Part shown: piece after piece, positions 41,889-53,824 of the stretch
How positions within the stretch are numbered: the stretch's first letter is position 1
Layout: each line of letters opens with the position of its first letter
Translations under genes and position numbers: made by a program
The notes under the pieces: model-generated
Database searches by the model: none
The model's input: only the letters and a program-made list of their open reading frames with translations
What the model was told of the DNA's origin: nothing
DNA from: Powellomyces hirtus
Lineage: Eukaryota > Chytridiomycota > Chytridiomycetes > Spizellomycetales > Powellomycetaceae
Direction of reading: 5' to 3'
NCBI GenBank assembly: GCA_025526995.1
Contig: JAHLKG010000010.1
Span: 558,001-622,000 of the forward strand
Length of the DNA stretch: 64,000 nt

Positions 41889-43654
41889 CCATGTTTGCCT
41901 TATGAAGACCAAGGGAGAAGTTGCTAGGCACTATCAGGAGCTGGAAGCAGCACTCGTCCCCCTACATGGAAAGCAGATCAAAGCCGTCAGATCGGACCCA
42001 GGAGGCGAGTACATGAGCAACTTGCTAAGGGACCACTTCAAGGAGAAGGGCACACAGCATCAGAGAAGTTCAGTAAATACTCCACAGCAAAATGGTGTTG
42101 CTGAACGAGCCAACCGTACCCTTGTGGAGATGGGGAGATGTTTGTTCAAGCAGTCAGGCTTGGACAAGTGTTTCTGGGGAGAAGCAATCATGACAGCAGT
42201 CTATCTGAGGAACAGATCTCCCACTGTTGCATGCCCCAAGATGCCTTATGAGATGTTCCATGGTATCCCACCATCTCTGGGACATTTGAGGACATTTGGA
42301 TGCACTGCCTATGCCTACATTCAACCCAACAAGCGCCAGAAGCTGGATGATGCTGCCGTCAAGTGCATCATGCTGGGATATAGCTCCCACAGCAAGGAAT
42401 ACCGGCTTATGGACGTACAGACTAAGAGGATCCTGTTCTCCAGCAGTGTCAAATTCGATGAGAAGAGCTTCATTCCATCCCTCCAGTCTGCTCAGACGCC
42501 CCAAGTGCCTGCTGAGAGCCTGGAAGTGGGAATTGGGCCTGAAATGAAGCTGCAGGATGTCAGTGACAAGCTGCAGGATGTCAGTGACAAGCTGCAGGAT
42601 GTCAGTGACGACTCTGACGACACAGACATGTCAGAGGAAGAGGAGAACGTGAGGGAATGGACCCCTGAGCTGTACTCTGACTATGGGAGTGCTGCAGAGC
42701 CTTCTCCAACTCCCAAAAGACTCAGGAAGCCGCCAGGAGAATGGTGGAAGGCTTCAAGCAATGCTGCAAATGTTGCTGCAGTTGCCTATGCTGTCTCCTT
42801 TGTCACAAACAAGCCCACTAGCTACAAGGAGAGCCAGACCATGCCAGATGCTTCACAATGGCGTCAGGCTGCTCAGGAAGAGATGGATGCTCTTGCCAAG
42901 AATGAGACATGGCAACTTGTGGATCTGCCAACGGGCAGAAAAGCTATTGGATGCAAGTGGGTCTTCAAACAAAAGCTGAAGGACACAGGGGAGCTTGACA
43001 GATACAAGGCACAACTAGTTGCCAAAGGATTCTCCCAAAGAGAGGGATTGGACTATCAGGAGACATTTGCTCCCATTGCCAAGTTTGGCCCCATGAGACT
43101 GCTGTTCATCATGATTGCCAAAGACGACTTGGAGGCACATCAGATGGATGTGAAGACAGCATTCTTGCAAGGGGATCTGGACTATGTGATCTACATGCGC
43201 CAACTGGAGGGCTTTGAGGATTCCAAGCATCCAGGACGGGTCTGCAAGCTTGGGAGACCCCTCTACGGCCTCAAGCAATCAGCAAGGCGTTTCAACCACA
43301 AGATTGACCACAAACTGAAATCTATGGGCTTTGTGCAGTTGACTGCAGAGCCTTGCATGTACTACAGGAGCCAGAATGGGACTACAGAGTACATTCTGAT
43401 CTATGTGGATGACCTCATTGTGGCCTCATCAAGCAAGGAACAGCTGGGGGATGTCAAGAAGGAGCTGAGGCGAGCTTTTGAGATGACAGACCTTGGAGAG
43501 CTGAATTAGTTCCTTGGGATTCACATCAGACGGAGCAGAAGCACCTGCACCACCTGGTTGTCTCAGAAGAAGTATGTTGAAGAGGTTGTTTCGAAATTCA
43601 ACATGGGAGATGCCAAGGTTCATGCCACGCCTATGGAACATGGACTGCACCTCA
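41889..43654 (+). pseudogene. C2 integrase (rest) and RT
   Basis: Resumes at FHVCLMKTKGEV. Integrase D (RSDPGGEYM) and E (GVAERANRT), RT (KWVFKQKLKD, YVDD at 43402-43413) follow. A 21-bp unit encoding KLQDVSD is repeated three times at about 42550-42610. TAG at 43507-43509 replaces Trp in GELNWFLG. The frame then continues to HGLHLRN at 43654, where C3b inserted. Confidence 0.87.
42550..42610 (+). repeat. Three tandem copies of a 21-bp coding repeat in C2
   Basis: The unit AAGCTGCAGGATGTCAGTGA plus C occurs three times, giving the heptapeptide KLQDVSD in tandem in the integrase-RT linker, just before an acidic stretch. Confidence 0.9.
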
Positions 43655-43659
43655 GAAAC

Positions 43660-43899
43660 TGTTACCGTGTACAGACTCTGTCATCGAGTCACGACTGCGC
43701 CATCGCAGGGCGTATCACGCGATCACGTGAACCCACGTGATCAACTCCGATATAAGTAGTTTTCCTTCCATACTTAATATATCGGTGGGACTTTTCTCTT
43801 TTTCTCCAAATAGAGCGGGATTAAGTTACTTCGTTGTTCTGCTCAGTCAACTACCCTAAAGCTTCCTCAACTATCTACTCAGATACTCTCAGACCAACA
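43660..43899 (+). repeat. C3b 5' LTR
   Basis: 240 bp TGTTACCGTG...GACCAACA, with the CACGTG inverted repeat near 43724-43743. Confidence 0.93.
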
Positions 43900-43903
43900 G
43901 GTT

Positions 43904-46249
43904 ATGAGCCCTGAAATGGTAGGCAACGAAACGAGCCCCCGGTACACTCGTAGTATGTTAAGACGCCTAACAGGTCGACAGACCCCAGGGTCCAATACGC
44001 TACAACGAGCCGTAGAACGTGCCGCAAAGAAAAGCGCACAAGTGCCTGGTGAATGGACATCACCAAGCAATGGAGGGAAATCTGCCGGTAACGATACACT
44101 GGCAGAGCCAACGCCTTTGAGTGTCGACGCCAACAAGGGCGACGACGCATTGGAAGGGCTGCCCCAAAACATCGACCGACGCGATGGCAAGGTCGATACC
44201 CGTCCCCTATCAAGCAGTACGGATGATCACAAAACGATCAACTACAGTACTCCAGCGGCATTCCCAAGTGGGGAATCAGCGAACACCGTGCACGTCTGCC
44301 TGCGCGAGGCGGACGTGGATAGGATAGATCGGCTTGAGAATTCTCTAGCCCAACTAACGCAAATGCTCCAAATGAAATGGCGCATGGATCAGGATATAAA
44401 CATCCTGGTCAACCCTCAGGTACGTACGGCGCAACGGCGCGTACGCACACCATCACCCACTTGCAACGACGGGTTCGCTGTACCGTGGACAGAGTACAAT
44501 CAGGAGATTGGAGCTCAACAGGAATACCAACGTTCACCAATCGAACACCGCCCTACATCACCGACATCGAGCATACACAGCGTGACGACCAAAATCGTCG
44601 ACAGTCGAGGTGCGAAGGCTTTCGTGGATGGAACGCTGAAAGATATTGGATCTTACAACGGGGAAGCCAATATGGTCAAACTTCGAACGTTCATCGACAA
44701 GATTGAGACAGTTGTGAAGTACGAAATGGTTCCGCCCGAGTTTCTCGTAGATTTTGCGGCTACGAAACTCACAGGATGGGCATACACTTGGTGGCAGTCG
44801 CTCTCACCAAGTAAAAGGAACGAAATTACGATATGGCATGACTTTGAAGACGTTGATTCAGGAAGAACCAACACCAGTCTTAGGTCCGCCCTCCTGGCGC
44901 GGTTTGCGCCACGAAACCACACTAGGGATTCGCTGCAGAAATTACGGGAATTGCGTCCCAAAGGCCGCATGGATGAGTACATCACTCAGTTTAACATGCT
45001 GGCATTTTCTCTGCCGAAAACACCGGATTACGTCCTTCAGGATTACTTCATCAACGCTCTAACACCAGACCTTGCGGCCTTGGTTCAGGCTAATGAAGAA
45101 AACATAACTGATTTGAGCAGTTTACAGGCCGCTGCATCCAGGATCGCCGCCAACATGGCTAAGAAACCTAGCGGGACCTCAACGGATACGCGACCAGGTG
45201 CCGCACACACTGACGCCTCTAAGAAACAAAAGGGTGGCAAGAACCACGGGGAGAAGTCAATGAACGGCAAGAAGGACAAGGAATCTACTCCATCAAACAA
45301 AGGCCAAACCCAAAAGTCGGGTTGTTGGGCCTGTGGAGACCCTAAACACCGAACACAGGAGTGCGAAGTGTTAAAGAAGTTCAAATCCGAGATGGAGAAG
45401 AACACGACGAAGCAGTCGTCTGATGGTGCTGTTAGCACAAATGCTGTGGAAGCATTACACGTCTGGGTCCACCAGGAACAACCGTATGAAGCCCTCATCA
45501 ACTCTGGCGCTACAGACCACATGACACCTCACAAAGCGACCTTGGATCACTCAACCGTGTACAGCGATGTCAGAGCTGTTATGCTTGCTGACAAAACATC
45601 ACTACCCTCTACAGTTCGAGGTACGGTACGAGTAGAAGTTAACGACTATCCGAATCCGCTCGAGTTGGGCGGAGTCCTGCATGTGCCAGGACTACGACAA
45701 GATCTTGTATCGGTAGCGAAATGCAACAATCAAGGCGTTGACGTGCTCTTCAAGTCGAATGGAGACGTCATTTTCACGCGAGACGGCAAAGAAATCGCCA
45801 AAGGCGTACGCCGCAACAACGCGTATTACCTGCAAGGTACGCTGCTGTCTGAAAGTCTATGGTCAGATTCAGAAGCATGCACTGTTGAAGTCTCTCCTAC
45901 ACTCGCTCATGCTCGTCTTGGACACTTTGGCAAACACGTCCTGGAAAAGATGGCATCGGTTATGGACGGTTGGTCCGTAGTGGGGGATCTACGTGACTTC
46001 AAAGATTGTGAAGCCTGCATGCTAGGAAAAGCCGCCCGTCTTCCATTCTCCCTTGGTAACGTTGAAACCAGGGAGATCTGTGAGCTGATTCATTCAGACC
46101 TACAAGGACCATTTCGCATCCCTGGTTACGAAGGATCACGCTATTTGCTGGAGTTCATTGAACACACATCCAGATACGTGACTGTTTTCCCTATTCCTTC
46201 AAAAGACTCAGCATTCATACTCGACAAGTTTCTCATCTACAAGGCTTGA
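43904..46249 (+). pseudogene. C3b gag, protease and first half of integrase
   Basis: Homologous to the first ~780 residues of C3a: CCHC CWACGDPKHRTQEC, a protease site reading INSGATDHM (Asn for the catalytic Asp), GAG-pre-integrase and the first integrase D. TGA at 46247-46249 replaces Trp. ATG at 43904 overlaps the PBS, as in C3a. Confidence 0.88.
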
Positions 46250-47160
46250 ATCGAGAAACAGACTGACCGACAAATCAAGATTCTACAAACGGATCGAGGC
46301 ACCAAATCCTTTGGCAAGGTTCTAGAGTACCTATTGGAAAATGGTATCACTCATCAAAAGTCCGCGGCCTATTCGAGTCAGCAAAACGGGATTGCCAAAC
46401 GATGGCATCGCACGGCGCTGGACAGGGTCCGCGCCACCTTCGCAGATACGAAACTACCCCAAAGATTCTGGCCTGCTTTACTGGTAGCGGCTGGATACAC
46501 CTATTCCCTTACGTACAACCGCATCAACAAGAAGACGCCGCATGAAATACTGTTTGGCCGGCGTCCTGATGTCGCCCATCTTAGGTGTATCGGTTCCGTG
46601 GCGTATTCCGTTCTAACAAGCAAAGGACGAGATAAAATGGGGAATCGAGCAAAGAAGGCTTACTTGGTAGGCTATGCTCAACCCAAATATCAGCAGGATC
46701 CAGCACATCTTGACCTTCTAGATGAGGAGAATCAGGAGGATGACGTCGAATACACCGTGGAGGCGATTATCGACAAGCGCCGCAGTAAGGTGCACACGAA
46801 AGAGTACTAAGTTGGAGGGATATCAAGAACCAACGTGGGAGTCCCGACTTTCACTACTCGATACTACCGCATTGGAGAATCGAGTCGCCGCGTACGATGT
46901 TGGCACACGACGCAATGACCCCATCGCTGCATACGCCGCCCGCGCGCGGACTCAAGCAACGATCAACGAAGACGCCATGACATGGAAGCAAGCGATGAAA
47001 ACCCCTCAGAAGGAGGAATTTCTCAAGGCTGCACGCATTGAGTACCAATCCCTGGTCGACAACGGTACATGGGAACTCACCAAGCGTCCACGTAACAAGC
47101 GCGTGATCAGCACAACATGGGTCTTTCGAACGAAAGGTCAATCCCGACGGCACCTTTAAC
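46250..47160 (+). pseudogene. C3b integrase end, chromodomain remnant and RT start
   Basis: Broken frames: integrase E motif (GIAKRWHR, Glu changed to Lys), then a deletion removes LVKW from the chromodomain (KVHTKEY then stop, resuming EGYQEPTWESRL in another frame), then RT start VISTTWVFRTK with a one-base insertion. About 30 codons present in C3a before the chromodomain are also missing near 46685. Confidence 0.82.
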
Positions 47161-49326
47161 AAGTTCAAAGCCAGAGCAGTGGCTCAAGGCTTCTCTCAAC
47201 AACCCGGTCGCGATTTTGGTGATACATATTCACCTACGCTACCATTCACAGCGCTACGCCTTTTCTTGGCGTATTGTGTCCAGCGCGGGCTGGACATCCA
47301 TAGCATGGACGCTGTCACCGCCTTCCTTAACAGCGACATTGATAAGGATATCTATATCAAGCAGTTTGAGGGATTCGAAGATCTGGATCACCCCAAAGGC
47401 GATTGGGTCCTGAAGCTACTGAAAGCTCTCTACGGCCTGAAGCAATCACCTCTTCTTTGGTATGAGACCTTGAAGACTGCACTGTTGAAGCTCGGCTACG
47501 AAGCGGTTTCTGTATGCCCGTGTATCTTTTTCAAGTACGCGACAGATGACCGTACACCTCCGTCGAACGACAATTTGGTCCTTATTCTCATCTTCGTCAA
47601 CGACCTGCTGATTGCAACGAAGGATCCAGAAATTCTGGCGAACAGCAAAATGGAGTTACATTCGAAGTTCAAGTTTACGGAACAAGGTCGCGTAACCAGT
47701 CACCTTGGTCTCGTCTACAAATACGACTTTGACTCTCCTGTTCTTACCCTTGAAATCTCAAATGTCAAGTACATCGACGACGCTCTTGCACAATTCGGCA
47801 TGAGCGACTGCCATCCTGTCTCCACTCCGTACGCCGTGTCAGCGCGTAACCAACAACCGGAGGATTCGACACCATTCACGAATCTCAAAATGTATCAGGA
47901 AGCAGTGGGGGTCCTCACTTGGGCCTCCATCACATGGCGATGGGATATCGCCACTGCAGTCGGTTATGTTGCGCGCCGCGTCGCCGCACCTACCAACTCC
48001 GACTGGAACAATGTTAAGCGCATTTTCCGCTATTTGAAGGGTACCCGCAATTATGCCCTCAAGTTTACATCCGAACGAAATGATCCACGTGGCCTACGCA
48101 TATTCACGGATGCGGATTATGCAGGAGAACTCACCGACCGGACGTCCACTACAGGTATTTTGGCCCTTTACAGTGGGTTTCCTGTTCTGTGGAAAAGCAG
48201 CAAGCAGAAGTGCACCGCCCAAAGTACAGCCGAAGCGGAGTATATAGCTGCCAGTACCGGCCACAACGAAGCCAAATGGCTATGCCAACTCTTGGCGGAA
48301 GTTTTGGGACCTCAACTGGATTACAAATCTCGACCGGTCCCTCTCCATGTCAATAATCAGAGGGCCGGGGCCTTGATTCAGTCTAAAGCTATCAACCAAC
48401 GCACCAAACACATCGACGTTTGGTACCACGCTATACGCGATTCATTCGCGCAGCAAATTATTGAAATCATTGACACCAATACGGACGATCAACTGGCGGA
48501 CATCTTTACGAAGCCTTTCCCAACTGTGAAACATAAGGACACTGTCCTGAGGATTACGAATGGGACTCATATATTTGATGAGAGAATACGCAATGAGGGC
48601 GCGCCTACGGAAGCACACCGAGCTCAAGTGTTACTCGCTGAATGTCAGGAGAATTACTCACAACACTGGCTTACCTTGGCATCTACACCGCAATTGCAGA
48701 ACCCAAAGCAATGCCCCCCAAGGAGGATGGGCCTGCCCTTCCTCCATCATCCTCATCGCTTGAGGATGAGCGTCGGCTTGGAGAACCCGATGGTCCCTCC
48801 AACTCCTCGGCTGCCTCCTCCTCCTCCTTCTCTTCCTCATCATTATATGGAGCCTCCCGCTCCAGGATGTCCCACATCCTCTTCACCTCCGCTGCAGACT
48901 TCTTGTCCGCAGTCCTCTTCTTCGCCTGGGCTGTACCTTTGCCCTTCCCAACCGCCAGCTTCCGGCTCCGCCGGTCCTCTAGTATGGACCTCAGTCCATC
49001 AAGCGTCCCGGTTGCCCGTGCGCGACCAAGAGGCGTACCAGATCTCGCCCAGTCCTTTATCCGGTCTTTCACCTGCTCAATGTGATGTTCAAGGACCCCT
49101 TGACGGTCCTTGCGGTGGAACTGTCGGGCATGCGCCGCCGACATCGTTCGAATCTCCACTCGGGACAACCCCGCAGCGGGTGCGCCTCCCTGTGGTGCAG
49201 AGGGCACCACTGACGACGGCACAGCGGGCGCTGTGGTCGTCGCTGGAGCAGTTACCGGCGGTCCCGTCTATCTCGCCGTCTGCTTCGCTTTGCCCGAACC
49301 TGACAACTACACCGGCACATAGTTAG
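47161..49326 (+). pseudogene. C3b RT, RNase H and Pro/Ser-rich C-terminus
   Basis: Continuous frame from KARAVAQGFSQQ to the end, matching C3a. The RT active site reads FVND instead of FVDD. RNase H and the ~200-residue Pro/Ser-rich extension are open, as in C3a. Confidence 0.85.
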
Positions 49327-49372
49327 AGCTTACGCCTCATTTGCGCGGATCTCATAGACGTACCCTAGCCAT
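48683..49372 (-). pseudogene. C3b copy of the C3 antisense two-exon gene, one nonsense codon
   Basis: Exon 1 (M-A-R) is 49372-49364, the intron 49363-49307 (GTACGT...CTCTAAC...GTGTAG), and exon 2 49306-48683, 208 codons exactly as in C3a. Codon 13 of exon 2 is TAG (49270-49268) where C3a has AAG. The rest is open, with about 15 amino-acid differences from C3a, including changes within the acidic run that keep its charge. Confidence 0.6.
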
Positions 49373-49487
49373 TCCTCGTATTCTTCAAATGTAATAAATG
49401 GGAGTGTTTGGGGGTTTGCGCGGGGCTGTGTAGTAAACGTAGATAGAGCAACTTTCTCACTACCAGACTGACAGGTCTGAGTGGGGG

Positions 49488-49727
49488 TGTTAGCGTGTAC
49501 AGACTCTGTCATCGAGTCACCACTGCGCCATCGCAGGGCATATCACACGATCACGTGAACCCACGTGATCAACTCCGATATAAGTAGTTTTCCTTCCATA
49601 CTTAATATATCGGTGGGACTTTTCTCTTTTTCTCCAAATAGAGCGGGATTAAGTTACTTCGTTGTTCTGCTCAGTCAACTACCCTAAAGCTTCCTCAACT
49701 ATCTACTCAGATACTCTCAGACCAACA
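49488..49727 (+). repeat. C3b 3' LTR
   Basis: 240 bp, preceded by the polypurine tract GAGTGGGGG and followed by TSD GAAAC. Confidence 0.93.
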
Positions 49728-49732
49728 GAAAC

Positions 49733-50461
49733 AACATGGCACCTCAGAACGAGACAGACAAGCTGGAGATGAGCTCTGTGCCATACAGGAATGCAGTGGG
49801 CAGTTTGATCTATGCCATGCTAGGAACACGCCCTGACATTGCTGCTGCAGTTGGAATTGTGTCCAAGTACCTTGCAAAGCCTGGAAAGCAGCATTGGAGT
49901 GCTGCCAAGCGGATCATCAGATACCTGAAGGGCACAAGCAAACTTGGAATCCTTCTGGGAGGCAAAGAGAATGCCTCTGAGCCTAGGAACCTGGTTGGAT
50001 ACTCGGATTCCGACTATGCTGGATGTTTGGACACAAGAAGATCAACCACTGGATTCATCTTCATGTTCAACGGGCCTATCACCTGGCAATCCAAGCGGCA
50101 GACCACTGTAGCTCTTTCAAGCACGAAAGCAGAGTACATGGCACTAGCCCAGTGCACCAAGGAAGCTGTTTGGCTTTGTCTGCTTGCAAGGGAGCTCGGA
50201 TTCAAGCAGGATGGACCCACAATACTCTTTGAGGACAACCAGGGTGCCATTGCTCTTGCTAAGAACCCGACACTGCATGCCAGCACCAAACACATTGAAG
50301 TGAGGTACCACTTTATCAGAGAAGCACTGGGACGCTTGGAGATTGCATTAGAGTATCTCTTGACTCAGGACATGGTTGCAGACATCTTGACAAAACCACT
50401 GGCTAGGGATCAGTTCTTGAAACTGAGGGACACCTGTGGGATCACAAAACATGTTTCGTGA
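49733..50461 (+). pseudogene. C2 RT end and RNase H
   Basis: Resumes after C3b at NMAPQNETDK and covers the RT thumb (YRNAVGSLIYAMLGTRPDI) and copia RNase H (GYSDSDYAG, ALSSTKAEYMAL, EDNQGAIALAKNP, STKHIEVRYHFIRE, DILTKPLARDQF), stop at 50459-50461. This part is undamaged. Confidence 0.9.
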
Positions 50462-50468
50462 GTGGGAG

Positions 50469-50968
50469 TGTTGGAATCTACCTGTGGGCGCCTCTGGGAG
50501 GACTTAGAGCACACAGGACATGTGGGAGGACATCCACTTGTGTCTAGAATGGTCTGGAATGATCCAGAATGGTCTAGAACAATCCAGAATAGCTGGAAAG
50601 AGCCTGGGAAGGCCTAGAACACGTCTGAAGCGCTGATATAAGCGCCAAGAAAAGGCAAAAAGACACCTTATGATTGGAAACAATACTAGGCCAGGCCAGG
50701 GCCGTCTTGGCCAAGCTAGGGCACAGTTAGATTGTCACTACACATGTACTATGATCCAAATTGTTATAAAAGGTTGCCTTCTGGGCATCCCCAACCAATA
50801 CAATAACAGTCCAACACACTCTACTTGTCTAGTACACTCTGGCAAACACTACAGGCAACCTTCCCTATCTTGGGAAGCACCTTCAGACCCTCTGCAAGTC
50901 GTGACAACAAGCTAGCAACCTATCTGGTATGCTGAGTTCCTGTTTGAAGATGTCAAGACATCTCAACA
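50469..50968 (+). repeat. C2 3' LTR
   Basis: 500 bp TGTTGGAATC...TCTCAACA after the polypurine tract GAGTGGGAG; TATA-like TTATAAAAGG near 50763. Confidence 0.93.
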
Positions 50969-52371
50969 CTCATTCCCTTGCCTGCAGGCCGTCAGTCCAT
51001 CAAGTGCAAGTAGGTCTTCAAGATCAACCGAGCAGCAGACGGTTTGCTCCAGTGCTACAAGGCCTGTCTGGTTGCCAAAGGCTTCTCTCAAAGAGAGGGA
51101 GTTGATTATGGGGAGACCTTCACTCCTGTGGCCAAGTTTTGCTCTGTCAGGACAGTTCTGGCTATTGGAGCCATTGAGGACATGGAACTGGAGCAGATGG
51201 ATGCGGTGACAGCATTCCTTAACCCCAACATTGAGGAAGAGATCTATATGGAGCAGCCTGAGGGCTTTGCCATTGCTGGGCAGGAGGATCTGGTTTGCAG
51301 ACTTTGTAGCAGCCTGTATGGTCTCAAGCAGTCATCTCCCAACCTGCCAATTGCATCAACACCCTGCATGCTCAAGACCCCAAGAGCGCCCTCTATCTGC
51401 TGGTCTATGTGGATGACATGATTCTGGCATCCAAATCCATGGTGAAGATCAACCATATCAATACTGAGCTCTCCAAGCATTTCAAGATGACATACATGGG
51501 CGCTCTGGGCCTGTTTCTCGGAGTCAAGATTACCAAGGACCGTCCCAGCTGTCGCATGTGGCTCTCTCAGAAGCACTATCTCCAGAAGATGCTTGCCAGC
51601 TTTGGCATGGACAACTGCAAACCAGTCAGCACACCAATAAAGACCTCCCCTCGCTTGATCAAGACCCTGGAGCCCCAAAGCGATGAGGAGAGGGCCCAGA
51701 TGGCAAGCAAACCCCACCGGAGTGCTGTTGGCAGCCTAATCTTTGGCATGGTTGGCACTAGGCTCGATCTTGCAACTTCTGCAGGCAGTGTGAGCCAGTT
51801 CATGGCCAACCCTGGGCCTGGACACTGGCAAGTTGTAAAGCGCATTCTGCACTATGTGTCAGGCACCCTGGACACTCTTCTCAACCTGGAAGGATCCTTC
51901 AGCACAACCCCAGACTTGGAAGGGTACTCTGACTTGGACTGGGCTCCACCACTGGCTTTGTCTTCATGTTTGGAGGCCCTGTAGCCTGGCAAAGCAAGCG
52001 CCAGCCCACTGTGGCTCTGTCCAGCACTGAGGCAGAGTACATGGCACTCACTCAGGCCTGCAAAGAGGCAATTTGGCTCAGGTCGCTACTGATTGAGCTA
52101 GGCTATCCCCAGGGATTGCCTTGCAAAATCTATGAGGACAACCAGGGCTGCATAGCACTTGCCAGAAACCCCACAGGCCATGCCAGGACCAAGCACATTG
52201 ACATCAGGCACCACTTCATCTGTGAGGCCATTGCCAATCAACATGTGGACCTAGAGTATTGCCCTACCAAGGACATGGCAGCTGATCTGCTCACCAAGCC
52301 GTTGCCCAGCCCCCAGTTTGCAAAGCTGCGTAAGAAGCTGGGCCTAGTAATCAAGTCTGTTGTTTGAGTGG
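50969..52371 (+). pseudogene. C5 Ty1/copia RT and RNase H fragment
   Basis: Starts mid-RT against the C2 LTR (GRQSIKCK, a TAG for Trp, then VFKINRAADG), with QMDAVTAFLN and YGLKQS. About 30 codons before the YVDD motif are deleted (frame change near 51340). It continues with LVYVDDMILASKS, the RT thumb, and after another small deletion near 51945 with RNase H (ALSSTEAEYMALTQ, EDNQGCIALARNP, DLLTKPLP), stop at 52365-52367. No 5' half is found nearby. Confidence 0.85.
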
Positions 52372-52374
52372 GAG

Positions 52375-52794
52375 TGCTGGAGTCTGTATCTCTGCCTATA
52401 GATGCCCGGTCCCCAGACTGTGGGCGGCGTTGAATAGCTCGGGTTGTGTGGCAGCCAAAGAGCCTTATTAGAGTTAGATGGAGCCACAGCTGACCCAGTT
52501 GTAGCAGGTTACATCCTGAGGCTGGGTTGTTTGAGCTGAGCCTCTGCCAAGGATTTTGGCAATGCTCAGAACAGCCTCAGAGCGCCAACAGAGAACTCAG
52601 CATTGCTTAACACTGCTCAGCCAGGGTGTTCCAAGACCAGGCACAGCCATGTCAAGGGACTTGGCATCTTTGGCGGTGTACAAATAGTCTCCTATAAAAG
52701 GCCAGTGATTTCCGGCCCCTCCCTCTAAAGTAATAAGACAGTTTCCACACACAATCAACACATTGCAGAGCTTCCTGATCATACCTATTCAACA
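52375..52794 (+). repeat. Probable C5 3' LTR
   Basis: Begins TGCTGGAGTC after the polypurine tract GAGTGGGAG; a plausible end is TTCAACA at 52794. It contains CTATAAAAGG near 52693 as a TATA box. There is no second copy to confirm the right edge. Confidence 0.6.
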
Positions 52795-52899
52795 CCCCAC
52801 GCTGTCTTCAAGATGCACAAGGTCAAGCAGAACAATATTACTCTTCTCGAGCTGGCATCTGAGAAGATGCAGTGTAAGATGCCTGTAATTCCAGACAGG

Positions 52900-53822
52900 A
52901 GGATTGGACTAATAGTTTGATTCAAGTAACAGCAAGAGAAAGAAAGATCCAAAGTTGGATGTGTGAAGGTAAGCGAAGAGAGTAAGAAGGGTTTTTTTTT
53001 TGGAGGGGAACATCAACTGTGAAGTTGATGATCTAGCTTTTCAAGGGGGGAGTTTTCCCTCACTTATATATAAGATTCTTTCTATGTATAATAACAAAGA
53101 AATGATTTTTTGGCAGTTCTGAAACTGCTGAGTAGTCTTACGGAGCTCACACTTGTGGGGTTGTTTATAAAGGATTATGGTAATTGCTTATGAGGCACAT
53201 CTGTCTTAATGTAGGATATGGCTTGTTTCCTAGCCAAAAGAGAGATAATGTATATATGCCTTTATAGCCATTTCACACCCCCCTTTGCCTCTTGGGCCTT
53301 AGAACAGAAGGCATAAGGTTATTTGGTTGCAGGACGAGCTACCATGCAGCGTCAGTTGCTGGCTTACCATAGGACAAGCTCCTATATGGTGTCAGCTCCT
53401 GGTGCAGCACTTAGGGTTACACTGGCTTCAATCTCTCCATTGAGTAGATTGGTACCCTGAGACCCCGTTAGGCCTGGTATAGAGTTAGGCCTGGTATAAA
53501 GTTCAGCTTGTAGCCTGGACAGGGAGCGGCTCTTAAACAGCTTTATCCGTTCAAACTGGGAGCTAATGCTTTGTTCACCTATCTAAGTTTAAGTGGAGGG
53601 TTTTTTACTCTTCAGATTTCAAATGCTTCAGTGTCTTTAACATTGGCCTCGGGCTGCCACAAATGTTCTGGCCAGCTGATGTACTTAGTAAAAAACATTC
53701 AGTAGCGGTTGCAGCGTTGACTGGTGACTGCTTCATCAAGAATGGCTTTGATGGGGTACTCAAGCTCTTCTACAATCAGGACCAGCTCAGAATCTCCCGG
53801 ATGCAAGAACAGAAATCCATTG
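52900..53822 (-). repeat. Degenerate G2-like 3' end, reverse orientation
   Basis: Reverse complement resembles 29930-30800: it has the chromodomain-end codons, the UTR (ACAGGGAGCGGCTC, GGTGTCAGCTCCTGGTGCAG), the polypurine tract and an LTR start at about 53275 (CCATTTCACACCCCCCTTTG). It is far more diverged and A/T-shifted than the copy at 30 kb, so it is an old relic. Confidence 0.7.
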
Positions 53823-53824
53823 AT

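Larger units (their letters stand above)
43660..49727 (+). mobile_element. C3b: full-length Ty1/copia element, decayed, inserted in C2
   Basis: 6068 bp with 240-bp LTRs (43660-43899 and 49488-49727), TSD GAAAC at 43655-43659 and 49728-49732, and a PBS at 43900-43913. It is a plus-strand relative of C3a with multiple frame lesions. Confidence 0.95.
31415..50968 (+). mobile_element. C2: Ty1/copia element carrying three nested insertions
   Basis: LTRs are 31415-31911 and 50469-50968 (about 500 bp, TGTTGGAATC...TCTCAACA). The PBS at 31912-31925 is GGTTATGAGCCCTG. With G1c (32011-39907), the solo C3 LTR (41645-41883) and C3b (43660-49727) removed, the internal part is about 4.3 kb with a normal gag-PR-IN-RT-RH order. 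The left LTR is tandem-shared, so no TSD is expected. C2 lacks the chromodomain seen in C1, C3 and C4. Confidence 0.92.

Noticed and set aside
49330..49512. 60-codon antisense frame starting inside the C3b LTR (MTESVHAN...)
   Set aside because: It runs into the GTACGT donor in a phase that does not join the long antisense exon, and C3a has indels in it. The ATG at 49372 gives the in-phase splice instead; this stretch is more likely 5' UTR.
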